The notes under the pieces are model-generated. The model was given only the letters and a program-made list of their open reading frames with translations, was not told the DNA's origin and ran no database searches. This document shows positions 1-8,023 of a stretch of 64,000 bases of DNA, piece after piece; positions within the stretch are counted from its first letter, which is position 1, and each line of letters starts with the position of its first letter. The stretch is from contig NZ_CP142884.1 in assembly GCF_040760075.1 (NCBI RefSeq), positions 3,844,001-3,908,000 of the forward strand. The letters run 5' to 3'. The DNA comes from Sphingobacterium sp. R2. GTDB lineage: Bacteria > Bacteroidota > Bacteroidia > Sphingobacteriales > Sphingobacteriaceae. The position numbers and the translations under genes were made by a program.

Positions 1-148
1 CTTCCAATGAATTATCTTGGTATTGGATACGCCCGATAAAACTGCCCGCTGCTGCTGCAGTAGCGTTACCTGAATCTTGATTTTTGGCACACGAAGCTAC
101 TAAAATAATGAGGATACAAAGCGCGAGTAAGACGTTGAAAAACTTCAT
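1..148 (-). CDS. Lipoprotein N-terminus (partial)
   Basis: The minus strand opens at 148 with MKFFNVLLALC and continues in frame for 49 codons to the window edge. The start is a short hydrophobic segment ending in the lipobox VASC (Cys about residue 20), so the product should be exported and lipid-anchored. The visible mature part (AKNQDSGN, then an Ala run) is a typical low-complexity spacer. The body of the protein lies outside the window, so no function can be given. The start is chosen because it gives a complete signal peptide; 43 nt separate it from the stop of the next gene. Confidence 0.7.
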   Translation of the reverse strand, partial: MKFFNVLLALCILIILVASCAKNQDSGNATAAAAGSFIGRIQYQDNSLE

Positions 149-191
149 GTGTGTAATTTTTGCTCTAAAATAAGACTTTTTGATCGAAAAC

Positions 192-866
192 TCAATTGAT
201 TAATCCAGAAATGATATTTATCGTCAATGCAACAACAAATGTATTTAAAGCAAAGGAGAGGAGACCGTGAAAAAGTGCTACCCGGCGTATCTTTTTTGAA
301 GATATCCCCACGTCGGATACTTGAAATGTGCATCCCATAACGAATGAAAAGTATGCAAAATCCAGATAATCAGGCTTCTCGTCGCCAGGAAACTCTAAGC
401 CACCACCGTCGGACCTATTTTCGTAATATAGACGTGCATAATGAAATGTATAGATGGTATGAACTAATATCCATGAAGCCATCATGGCTAGGATGCAAAT
501 GACGATAATATACGCATCCTTCAGCTGTTTGTCCTTGCTGGATATAATGATCATCAGGACAGAAACAAAGCAACCTATGGTGACCAAAATGATGAATAAG
601 GAGACAAAAAGCCGGCTTCCATCTTCTTTTTGAGCTTTCTTTGCCATTGTCTCAACCGACATGGTATAAAATGTAAACCAGGATATGGCGGTATAAGATA
701 TACAAAACCCCAGCCAGCATAGCAGCAGGTTTAACAGTGGAAGGGATTGGATTGGAGAGATGATGTAGATCAGTAAAAACATGCCCACTGAAAGCAATGC
801 GCGATCAATGGACTTCATTTGATGTAAGTAGACGTTGATTCTAGCCATGTTAACCAGCTTTAACAA
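192..866 (-). CDS. DUF1345 family integral membrane protein
   Basis: A 224-residue membrane protein with about five hydrophobic helices (near residues 23-40, 43-68, 86-108, 117-140 and 195-220). Residues about 168-187 carry the DUF1345-like stretch FAYFSFVMGCTFQVSDV, the best conserved part of that family. The function of DUF1345 is unknown; it is an inner-membrane protein. The start overlaps the stop of the upstream lipoprotein gene by 7 nt, suggesting co-transcription and translational coupling; a second Met at residue 7 is an alternative start. No substrate can be inferred from the context. Confidence 0.8.
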   Translation of the reverse strand: MLKLVNMARINVYLHQMKSIDRALLSVGMFLLIYIISPIQSLPLLNLLLCWLGFCISYTAISWFTFYTMSVETMAKKAQKEDGSRLFVSLFIILVTIGCFVSVLMIIISSKDKQLKDAYIIVICILAMMASWILVHTIYTFHYARLYYENRSDGGGLEFPGDEKPDYLDFAYFSFVMGCTFQVSDVGISSKKIRRVALFHGLLSFALNTFVVALTINIISGLIN

Positions 867-1672
867 TCAAATTGTGCATCAGCTTCAAAAGTCAGTGCAT
901 TGCCGTGATTGGACAAGAATAGCAGCATTGCTTGCTCCTCATAGTGACTCGGATTAGAAAAGATAAAATCCAGAACACCATCCCGGTCGATATCCCCAAC
1001 AAAAAGTGTGGACATAAATACATCATCAAATTGATCGATATGAAATAGGGTCTTTTCTTTGTTTTCTTTGTTTGAAATGTAGCTTAGTTTGTAATTGGTC
1101 ACCTCATGGAATAATTTCTCGTGACCTTTGTCATCGGTCTGCACCTCGGTGGATTTAATTGTTCCAAATCCTCTCAGGGTAACTTTTTGATTTTTAAACG
1201 CATATTCTACCGATTCCTGAGGCCATATTTCGGAATGGGTAACTTTTAAATTTTCTAATGCACCGGCTTGGAGTCCTTCCAACTTTAGGAATAGCAATGA
1301 GTTTCTGCGTGATTCAATGCTTCGAATTGGAACGCCAGCACACTCGTCATAACCGTCTTTTATTTCATAATCAACTTTTTCCAGGTAATATTTGCCATTT
1401 TCTTCATAAAGGTCGTACCAATCCTTATTTAAAACAGCTGTAGGATCTTCCTTTTCCCAAACTCGGTAGCTACGCACGAGCAAAATCTGTCCCTTCTTTG
1501 GATCGGCTATTAAGGATTGATTAACTGTACTGCTGTCCGCAACGACTTGGGACAATGTGTCAGTGGCCTTGTCCGTGTCGGTTTTTCCACCGACCTGATG
1601 AGAAGTGGGATTCGTGCATGCTTGGAGGGAAAACAATCCCATTAGAAGTGCGAAGGCATTATAGATATTCAT
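860..1672 (-). CDS. Lipoprotein, unknown function
   Basis: A 270-residue protein with a signal peptide and lipobox LQAC (Cys at residue 19), so an outer- or inner-membrane lipoprotein. A disordered Thr/Ser-rich linker follows. Near the C-terminus the motif VGDIDRDGVLDFIF has the D-x-D-x-D-G pattern of FG-GAP/VCBS-type calcium loops, which fits a periplasmic fold, but there is only one such motif. I do not recognise the family. The gene overlaps the downstream DUF1345 gene by 7 nt and probably shares its transcript. Confidence 0.75.
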   Translation of the reverse strand: MNIYNAFALLMGLFSLQACTNPTSHQVGGKTDTDKATDTLSQVVADSSTVNQSLIADPKKGQILLVRSYRVWEKEDPTAVLNKDWYDLYEENGKYYLEKVDYEIKDGYDECAGVPIRSIESRRNSLLFLKLEGLQAGALENLKVTHSEIWPQESVEYAFKNQKVTLRGFGTIKSTEVQTDDKGHEKLFHEVTNYKLSYISNKENKEKTLFHIDQFDDVFMSTLFVGDIDRDGVLDFIFSNPSHYEEQAMLLFLSNHGNALTFEADAQFDC

Positions 1673-1729
1673 ATACGGTGAATTTAGTTTAAATATATAA
1701 AATTCACCGTATATAAATCGAGCGATTTT

Positions 1730-2719
1730 TTAAGCAAGTGCTTCTTTTAACAGCGAAAATGACTTGAGGCATTTTTCATCGTCGAAAATATAGGAAGTAG
1801 CGATAATCTCATCTACTTTATGGTCTTTTACAAATTTCTCGATTTGTGGACGTATATTGGTTTTGTCACCAATGAAAGCACATGAAGCCATACTTTTAAC
1901 AGCTTGCTCGATTGCCGGTATTCCTTTGTAAATTACTTCTGGAGTGGGTTCTGATAATGGTCTTCTTGTATTTGTTACGATACCGGCAAAGAGGTTGAAG
2001 AAACTGGTTGCTAAAAATTCTGCTTCTTCGTTGCTATCTGCGGCGATAACATTGACGCACGACATAAAATAAGGTTTTTCCAGCACGTCAGATGGGATGA
2101 AATTTTGGTGATAGATCATACTCGCCGAAGCAAATTGCGCAGGTGCAAAATGTGTCGCAAAAGCGTAAGGAAGCCCTAAGCTTGCCGCCAGATAGGCACT
2201 GTCGGTACTTGATCCCAAAATGTACAGGGGTATCTCCAAACCTTCGCCCGGAAAGGCACGTACTTTTGCATCAAAATTGTCTGCGCTAAAGTAACGTTGC
2301 AGATCTTTCACCTCTTGAGGAAATTGAAAAGCGGTATTTAGGTTGTTTCTGCGTAAAGCCATTGCAGTTAACTGGTCTGTACCTGGAGCACGTCCTAAAC
2401 CGAGGTCAATACGTCCCGGAAATAAGGTTTCTAAAGTTCCAAACTGCTCTGCAATAACCAAAGGCGCATGATTGGGCAACATTATTCCGCCAGATCCTAC
2501 ACGAATACGGTTTGTGTTTGATGCAATATGTTGTATCAAAAGGGATGTCGCAGAACTGGCGATATATTCCATGTTGTGATGCTCTGCAACCCAAATCCTT
2601 TTCAAATCCAGTTGTTCTATATGTTGGGCAATTTTGACCGTACGGGCCAATGCGCTAGCTGTATTTTCTCCTTTTTTTATGGGAGCCAAATCCAATGCTG
2701 ATAACTCTATTTTATCCAT
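1730..2719 (-). CDS. LLM class flavin-dependent oxidoreductase
   Basis: A 329-residue luciferase-like monooxygenase of the single-domain MsnO8/YvbT type. Family signatures are AEHHN at residues 45-49, the VGSGGIMLPNHAPL segment (about 74-87) and GRIDLGLGRAPGTD (about 103-117), with the later LGSSTDSAYLAASLGLPYAF block. These enzymes bind FMN in a TIM barrel and oxidise small organic substrates with reduced flavin; the substrate here is unknown. Length is full for the family. A frameshifted paralogue with the same motifs lies at 34773-35790. It stands alone between a lipoprotein and a methyltransferase gene. Confidence 0.9.
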   Translation of the reverse strand: MDKIELSALDLAPIKKGENTASALARTVKIAQHIEQLDLKRIWVAEHHNMEYIASSATSLLIQHIASNTNRIRVGSGGIMLPNHAPLVIAEQFGTLETLFPGRIDLGLGRAPGTDQLTAMALRRNNLNTAFQFPQEVKDLQRYFSADNFDAKVRAFPGEGLEIPLYILGSSTDSAYLAASLGLPYAFATHFAPAQFASASMIYHQNFIPSDVLEKPYFMSCVNVIAADSNEEAEFLATSFFNLFAGIVTNTRRPLSEPTPEVIYKGIPAIEQAVKSMASCAFIGDKTNIRPQIEKFVKDHKVDEIIATSYIFDDEKCLKSFSLLKEALA

Positions 2720-2765
2720 GCATTAAATTTAAGGAGAAGATTTTCGACAATTGTAATGAAAATGT

Positions 2766-3953
2766 CTATTCTAGCATTCGTTGTGTATGTATGACACTAA
2801 ATTGATCATTTTGGGTTGTTGTAAAAAATACAAACGAGTCTCCCGCATCCCTAATTTTAAATTTCTTTTTGATCTCCTCTGTTTTGAGGGGGAAATTTTT
2901 GGCAATGATTCCCGATTGTAAGGGTTTCTTATTTTTCTTGAAATCGGTAAAGGATTCCACCTGCTTAATCAGGAATGTTTTACCGGGAAAATTTTCGATT
3001 TTCTGATCGGAAGTGTAGAGATGTGTATTTTTATGTAATTTTTTAACATTGAAAATTTGGCCAACAATTTTAAAGGCACCAGCTTTGGAAAGTGCAACAT
3101 CTGGCTCATACAGATAGGACAGGGGTTCACTGTATTCATTAACAACGGCGCGCTCACTTTCATAGGTAAAGGAGATAACTTGTTGCTGTCCTTGAAATAA
3201 TCTGACAGCATGAACGGTTGCACCACCTTCATAATCTTTTTCTTGTACGAATACAAGCTCTTTACAATCATTTTGAACCGATACGACATAAACATCTTTC
3301 ACATGTCGCAGTTGCTGCACGGCAGAGGATATATCCAGTAGTGGTGCCAGTTTGCTGATAATGGTAGTGCTGTGCTGAAAAAAAACATCTTGTAATTGAA
3401 CTAAATTAGGTTCACATTCATCTAATAAAAAGACCTTTTTGTTTTGAACTCTTCGAGAGGGATCTAAATAGATGTAGTCGAATCGTCTGTTTGCGTCATC
3501 GAGGATGTAATCCACACCGTTAGCGGCAATGACGTGAAGGTTGTCTGCCTTTAATATAGCCGCATTATGTTTTGAGACGGCTGCCAATTCAGGATTTAAT
3601 TCACAGGCAGTAACCTGCGCCGCCTGCCTTGAGAAGTAAAAGCTGTCTACACCGAAACCACTGGTGACATCGACTAAGTGCGTTCCCTCATTTATCAGTG
3701 TACTTTTAAATAATGCTGTTTTCTCTGAAGAACATTGCTCCAAGTTAAGCTTTGGGGGAAAATAGATTCCCGGCGTATTGGCCCACAGGGGGATTTTTGT
3801 ACTTGCTCGTTGTTTCCCGTCCAGTTGAGTAGCAAGCTCGGACGGCGATATTCCTTCAAAAGGAGATTTTTTAAGTGCGATTTTAGCAGGAGACTGCTCT
3901 GCGTTTCTATCCAGAAACTGCTGAATCTCCTCTTGAAGGATCAGTGTATTCAT
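2766..3953 (-). CDS. Class I SAM-dependent methyltransferase, THUMP-like C-terminus
   Basis: A 395-residue protein. The Rossmann methyltransferase core starts with the SAM loop LVDVTSGFGVDSFYFS (about 92-107), then an acidic residue at the end of strand 2 (ACELNPELAAVSKHN) and the motif IV-like YIYLDPSRR. DPSRR in place of the D/N-PP-Y of amino-methyltransferases is a feature of this Bacteroidota family, usually annotated with a THUMP-like domain and presumed to act on RNA. The substrate is not known. The start codon abuts the stop of the aspartate kinase gene (3954) with no spacer, so the two are probably translated from one transcript. Confidence 0.85.
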   Translation of the reverse strand: MNTLILQEEIQQFLDRNAEQSPAKIALKKSPFEGISPSELATQLDGKQRASTKIPLWANTPGIYFPPKLNLEQCSSEKTALFKSTLINEGTHLVDVTSGFGVDSFYFSRQAAQVTACELNPELAAVSKHNAAILKADNLHVIAANGVDYILDDANRRFDYIYLDPSRRVQNKKVFLLDECEPNLVQLQDVFFQHSTTIISKLAPLLDISSAVQQLRHVKDVYVVSVQNDCKELVFVQEKDYEGGATVHAVRLFQGQQQVISFTYESERAVVNEYSEPLSYLYEPDVALSKAGAFKIVGQIFNVKKLHKNTHLYTSDQKIENFPGKTFLIKQVESFTDFKKNKKPLQSGIIAKNFPLKTEEIKKKFKIRDAGDSFVFFTTTQNDQFSVIHTQRMLE

Positions 3954-5216
3954 TTATATTTTCTTTACAAGAAGCTGGCAAGTATAGGTGTCTTTTAGTT
4001 CGCTTATCACTTCCTTATCGACCAGAACTCGATCAATGGTCTCCTGGTTGTAATAGCGAATAGTGATCAGTTCAAGTCCAGATTCATATTTGACTTTGAA
4101 GCGCTGCTCGAGCTCGTTAATTAAGTCTACCACATTTTTTCCTGTATCGTCTACCGAAACGGTAAAATTGATGGCTGTATTATGCATCATATTTATTTTG
4201 ATACGGTGCTCATGGAATAGATTGAAAATGTCTCTTAAATTATCTTCCACGATAAATGAGAAATCCCTTGGCGAGATCGAAATGAAAATTTGGTTCACCT
4301 TAAAGATGAAGGACGGAACAGGTAAAGTCTGATTCGTACTCCTGATCATTGTTCCTGGCGAGTCAGGATCGACAAAAGAGCGTACATTCAGTGCAATTTT
4401 CTTATTCTGTAAGGGCTTGATGGTTTTCGGATGGATGACCGTTGCACCATAATAGGTAAGCTCTATCGCATCGGTATAAGACAATTCAGGAATGAGTTCA
4501 GTCTTTTCAAACCATTTGGGATCGGCATTGAGTACACCCGGTACATCTTTCCAGATCGTTACGTTTTCGGCATTTAAACAGGATGCAAATATCGCTGCAG
4601 AATAGTCAGACCCTTCACGGCCTAAGGTGGTTGTGAAATTTTCAGAAGTAGAGCCCAAAAATCCTTGTGTGATGACAATGTATTCGTCGAGAATAGCTGG
4701 AAGATCTGTGCGGATTTTTTCTTCCGTTTTGTTCCAGTCGACGACAGCCTCACGATAGGTGTTGTCCGTAAATATATAATCCCGTGCATCGATCCATCGT
4801 ACCTTTTCACCAATAAAGGCCACATAAGCTGCCACAATCTTGGTGGAAATAAGTTCGCCCATCGATACAATTTGATCGAACAGATAGTCGTATGAATCTT
4901 GAGGCTCCTCCTCTAAAATCCACTCGATCTCGACAAAACAGTTTGCAACTTCATCAAATATAGGGTGTTCACCTTCAGGAAATAATTCTTGAAGGATATG
5001 AAAGTGAAATTGTTTGGCCTCATCCAGCGTCTGAAGTTGGTTTCCCGTGTTATTAACATATTCTTTGGTCAATCTTTCGAGAAGGTTAGTCATCTTTCCC
5101 ATAGCGGATATGACAACGAGCAAGGCGTCGCCTTTGTATTTCGAGATAATCCGTGCTGAGTTTCTGACGCTTTCAGCATCCTTAACGGATGCACCTCCAA
5201 ATTTAAAAACCTGCAT
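3954..5216 (-). CDS. lysC: Aspartate kinase
   Basis: A 420-residue monofunctional aspartokinase, which phosphorylates L-aspartate as the first step towards lysine, threonine, methionine and diaminopimelate. The N-terminal kinase signature is VFKFGGASVKDAESVRN (residues 3-19). TTLGREGSDYSAA (about 215-228) and the Asp-rich KDVPGVLNADPK follow. The C-terminal 120 residues hold two ACT-like regulatory modules (SFIFKVNQIFISI and INMMHNTAINFTV). It is not fused to homoserine dehydrogenase. Feedback control cannot be told from sequence alone. The gene is transcribed with the methyltransferase immediately downstream. Confidence 0.93.
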   Translation of the reverse strand: MQVFKFGGASVKDAESVRNSARIISKYKGDALLVVISAMGKMTNLLERLTKEYVNNTGNQLQTLDEAKQFHFHILQELFPEGEHPIFDEVANCFVEIEWILEEEPQDSYDYLFDQIVSMGELISTKIVAAYVAFIGEKVRWIDARDYIFTDNTYREAVVDWNKTEEKIRTDLPAILDEYIVITQGFLGSTSENFTTTLGREGSDYSAAIFASCLNAENVTIWKDVPGVLNADPKWFEKTELIPELSYTDAIELTYYGATVIHPKTIKPLQNKKIALNVRSFVDPDSPGTMIRSTNQTLPVPSFIFKVNQIFISISPRDFSFIVEDNLRDIFNLFHEHRIKINMMHNTAINFTVSVDDTGKNVVDLINELEQRFKVKYESGLELITIRYYNQETIDRVLVDKEVISELKDTYTCQLLVKKI

Positions 5217-5239
5217 TTATTTATTAGTTTAGTTGATTG

Positions 5240-6031
5240 CTAATTAATACTATGAATATACTGTAATCCTTTTTCTGAAATCAAATGTCTGAAAGTAGCG
5301 TAGGGAATGCGCAATTCAGTAATCCCTTCAGCATAGGATTTGATTTCATACACATTGTAATGAAATAGGATGTCGTCTTTTTCGATCGTAAAATTATCTG
5401 CGAGCGAAAACTTACCGTCTTCAAAAAAATACGTTCCATTTAATAGATCATCGCTACTTAACCCTTCCTGTGTGCGGAAATACTGCTCAGCGATTTTGAT
5501 AAACTTATCTTTATGCTGTGTTTGAATAATGTCATCAATTACAATCTGTTTGTTTGACTGCCTATCGAAGTTTGCATAAAGGGTAAAGTGGTCACCATGC
5601 GCACCGCCCGTGTACTCTTCCTGTTGGGCCCTTATTCCCAGAAAAACTGGCGTATTGGCGATCACATCCACCTGTAGCTCCCGGTTCCAGGTTGCTGTAG
5701 ACTTACCGTTATTATCCTCCACATATTCATTGTAAGCGTTAATAAAACGATGGGCAGCCTCCTGCATACTGGTATCGCCTTCGAGATGAACAATATTGGT
5801 AATCAGATCATTGATCTTATCTTCATCAAAAACAGGGTATTTTGCGCGAAAATAGGTCGTGTCTAGTCGATTTTCTTCCTTAAGAAAATAATTGCTATGC
5901 TCGTCTATGCTTTTTCTACTATAGGAGAGTGTATCTGTAGGTTGAACAACATCGGCAGGTACACTTTGTCCATTGCAAGCATAAAACAGATAGCTGATAA
6001 CTAATATTTTTAAGGAAAACTGAAACCGCAT
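5240..6031 (-). CDS. DUF3298/DUF4163 (RsiV-like) lipoprotein
   Basis: A 263-residue secreted protein with signal peptide and lipobox FYAC (Cys about residue 19). The central part (MQEAAHRFINAYNEY, then IRAQQEEYTGGAHGD) is a DUF4163-like region, and the C-terminal half (FTIEKDDILFHYNVYEIKSYAEG) matches DUF3298. The combination resembles the extracellular part of RsiV-type proteins, but without an anti-sigma N-terminus. Its role is unknown, probably a periplasmic or surface lipoprotein. It ends 23 nt before the aspartate kinase start on the same strand. Confidence 0.8.
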   Translation of the reverse strand: MRFQFSLKILVISYLFYACNGQSVPADVVQPTDTLSYSRKSIDEHSNYFLKEENRLDTTYFRAKYPVFDEDKINDLITNIVHLEGDTSMQEAAHRFINAYNEYVEDNNGKSTATWNRELQVDVIANTPVFLGIRAQQEEYTGGAHGDHFTLYANFDRQSNKQIVIDDIIQTQHKDKFIKIAEQYFRTQEGLSSDDLLNGTYFFEDGKFSLADNFTIEKDDILFHYNVYEIKSYAEGITELRIPYATFRHLISEKGLQYIHSIN

Positions 6032-6052
6032 TAAAATGATAATATCCGTTAT

Positions 6053-6505
6053 TTAATAAGTAATTGATACATTGAGCCATCCCGCATCAAAGTCCGCTTT
6101 ATATTTTTCATAAAACTTAATGGCCGGTTCATTCCAGTCCAAGACTTGCCATACCATGCCATGATAACCGCACTGTTTGCCGTAGGCCAGCGTCTTATCA
6201 AACAGTAGTTTTCCAATTCCTGATCCACGCATATTTTCTGTCACGATTAGATCTTCCAAATAGAGTCTTCGGCCTTTCCAGGTTGAATATCTGGTATAAT
6301 ATAATGAAATGCCGACAATTTCGTCTGCTACTTCTGCGACAAATGCCCCCCAAACAGGTGATTTTCCAAATCCTGCGTCTTCAAATTCCGAAAGTGAGAC
6401 CGTGACCTCATCGGGTGCTTTTTCGAAAATTGCCAGTTCATTAATCAATTCGAGCATCCGTGGGCAGTCAGCTTTAACAGCTTGTCTTATAATTTGTTTA
6501 GTCAT
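6053..6505 (-). CDS. GNAT N-acetyltransferase, SSAT-like
   Basis: A 150-residue single GNAT domain. The acetyl-CoA loop is seen as VTENMRGSGIGKLLFDK (the R/Q-x-x-G-x-G/A pattern, about 97-113), preceded by LYLEDLIV, and the C-terminus VLDWNEPAIKFYEKYKAD is typical of the spermidine/spermine (diamine) acetyltransferase branch. The usual substrates of that branch are polyamines or thialysine; the exact substrate is an inference. The start overlaps the end of the YggS gene by 8 nt, so both are probably expressed together. Confidence 0.88.
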   Translation of the reverse strand: MTKQIIRQAVKADCPRMLELINELAIFEKAPDEVTVSLSEFEDAGFGKSPVWGAFVAEVADEIVGISLYYTRYSTWKGRRLYLEDLIVTENMRGSGIGKLLFDKTLAYGKQCGYHGMVWQVLDWNEPAIKFYEKYKADFDAGWLNVSITY

Positions 6506-7190
6506 TGTTTTTAAAGTGTTTGATTACTCGTTTTCCAAAGATTGTACTTCCTATACGCACCATTGTTGAACCTTCTTCTATAGCCAATTTATAGTCGGAG
6601 GACATGCCCATGGAAAGAATGCTGAAATGTTCATCTTTTCTGTAAAAACTTGCTTTGATCCCATCAAACAACATTTTAAGCTCATAGAACTCAGCTTTTA
6701 TTACTTTCTGGTTATCTGTATTTGAGGCTATTCCCATCAAACCGCAAATACGGATGTTCTTCAATTCGAGAAATTCATCGTCGCGGAGCAGTTCGATAAG
6801 TTCAGCATGGTCAAAACCAAATTTGGTGTCTTCCTCAGCAATATAAACTTGTAAAAGACAGTCGATGGTGCGTTTTGATTTTTGGGCATGTTTATTTATT
6901 TCCTTCAGTAATTTGAGCGAATCAACAGATGCAATTAGACTGATGAAAGGAGCAATATACTTGACCTTATTCGTTTGAAGGTGGCCAATCATATGCCATT
7001 GAATATCTTTGGGTAAAAGCTCCGCTTTCTCAACTAACTCTTGAACGTGGTTTTCGCCAAAAATACGTTGACCTGCCTCATAGGCTTCCATGATATCTGA
7101 GTTGGATTTTGTCTTCGATACAGCCACAAGTTGTACGCCGACAGCTTCAGTCTCCAATCTTAACGCTTCTAAATTACTAGCAATACTCAT
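6498..7190 (-). CDS. yggS: YggS/PLPBP family PLP homeostasis protein
   Basis: A 230-residue one-domain alanine-racemase-fold protein that binds pyridoxal 5'-phosphate and keeps PLP and amino-acid pools in balance. The PLP lysine is K26 in LVAVSKTKSN, followed by the family signature FGENHVQEL, IQWHMIGHLQTNKVKY and the phosphate-binding C-terminal SMGMSSDYKLAIEEGSTMVRIG. Length is typical. It is divergent from the DUF4296 gene (7264) and overlaps the GNAT gene downstream by 8 nt. No enzymatic activity is expected. Confidence 0.93.
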   Translation of the reverse strand: MSIASNLEALRLETEAVGVQLVAVSKTKSNSDIMEAYEAGQRIFGENHVQELVEKAELLPKDIQWHMIGHLQTNKVKYIAPFISLIASVDSLKLLKEINKHAQKSKRTIDCLLQVYIAEEDTKFGFDHAELIELLRDDEFLELKNIRICGLMGIASNTDNQKVIKAEFYELKMLFDGIKASFYRKDEHFSILSMGMSSDYKLAIEEGSTMVRIGSTIFGKRVIKHFKNND

Positions 7191-7241
7191 TTCCGATATA
7201 GTTTTGATGATGTAAAAAGTGCCAAATGTCGGTGCTTTTTG

Positions 7242-7249
7242 TAAATTTG
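7242..7249 (+). promoter_or_regulatory. -7 promoter element for the DUF4296 gene
   Basis: TAAATTTG fits the Bacteroidota -7 consensus TAnnTTTG and sits 14 nt before the ATG chosen for the DUF4296 lipoprotein, which gives a very short leader. No convincing -33 TTG lies at the usual distance. Confidence 0.5.
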
Positions 7250-7263
7250 TACAAAACTACGAA

Positions 7264-8010
7264 ATGCTACGATTAATACTGAATCTACTTGCAGTCATTT
7301 TTTTATTTGGTGCCTGTGTACGTACAGGGGACAAAGATATTATCTCCGAAAGTAAGTTTGTGGATGCACTGACCGAAATTCAATTGACAGATTCATACCT
7401 CAATATTTTACCCATTGATAGTGCGCGCAAAGTCATGTTGCCTCTGTACCAAGTTACCTTCGATAAATATGGTTTGGATTCCGTTTCTTTTAAAAAGAAT
7501 TTAGACTATTATGGAAAGGATGCAGAAGTCATGTCTGCTATTTATAAAAAAGTGGAAGAAAATCTAACGAAAGAAAATAAGTTTTATGCAGACATCGATA
7601 GGAAAAAGCAAGATTCTATCCGTAGCAGAGACTCGATTGTTAATGTACGTATTCAGGATAGTACCAATCGGGTTATGCGTGGGCAACAAGCTTATCAGGA
7701 AAGAATTGCCGCACTTATTCATTATACGCCAAATACAACAAAATTGAGTTTTAGAGAAGCCGCTTCATCTTTTAATCGCTATTTCCAAATGAAAACCGGT
7801 ATCAGTGTAGATGGTTATCTTATGAATCAATTATCTGTAGGTATCCCAGCTTTACCAGTTGATGCGTCTTCGGGTGTAGGGAGCAGCCCAGGTAAGGATA
7901 CTGTAATCACACCGAAGGAGGTTCCACTTCGGAAGTTACCAAACGCAGAACTGGAAAGCGGACCAGTTCTCAGCCCGCCGAGGCAAATGAAGCCTCCGGT
8001 GAAACTTTAA
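7264..8010 (+). CDS. DUF4296 domain lipoprotein
   Basis: A 248-residue protein counted from the ATG at 7264; an earlier possible start at 7219 lies upstream of the promoter element and would put a charged tail before the signal peptide. The N-terminus MLRLILNLLAVIFLFGAC is a lipoprotein signal. The DUF4296 region follows (FVDALTEIQLTDSYLN to about residue 110), and a coiled, charged stretch with repeated QDSIRSRDSIVN-like segments. The Pro-rich C-terminus looks disordered. The family is specific to Bacteroidota and has no known function. mutS2 starts 13 nt downstream. Confidence 0.85.
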   Translation: MLRLILNLLAVIFLFGACVRTGDKDIISESKFVDALTEIQLTDSYLNILPIDSARKVMLPLYQVTFDKYGLDSVSFKKNLDYYGKDAEVMSAIYKKVEENLTKENKFYADIDRKKQDSIRSRDSIVNVRIQDSTNRVMRGQQAYQERIAALIHYTPNTTKLSFREAASSFNRYFQMKTGISVDGYLMNQLSVGIPALPVDASSGVGSSPGKDTVITPKEVPLRKLPNAELESGPVLSPPRQMKPPVKL

Positions 8011-8023
8011 TTATTCAACGAAT

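Noticed and set aside
7219..7263. Longer N-terminus for the DUF4296 gene
   Set aside because: It would start upstream of the -7 element and spoil the lipoprotein signal.
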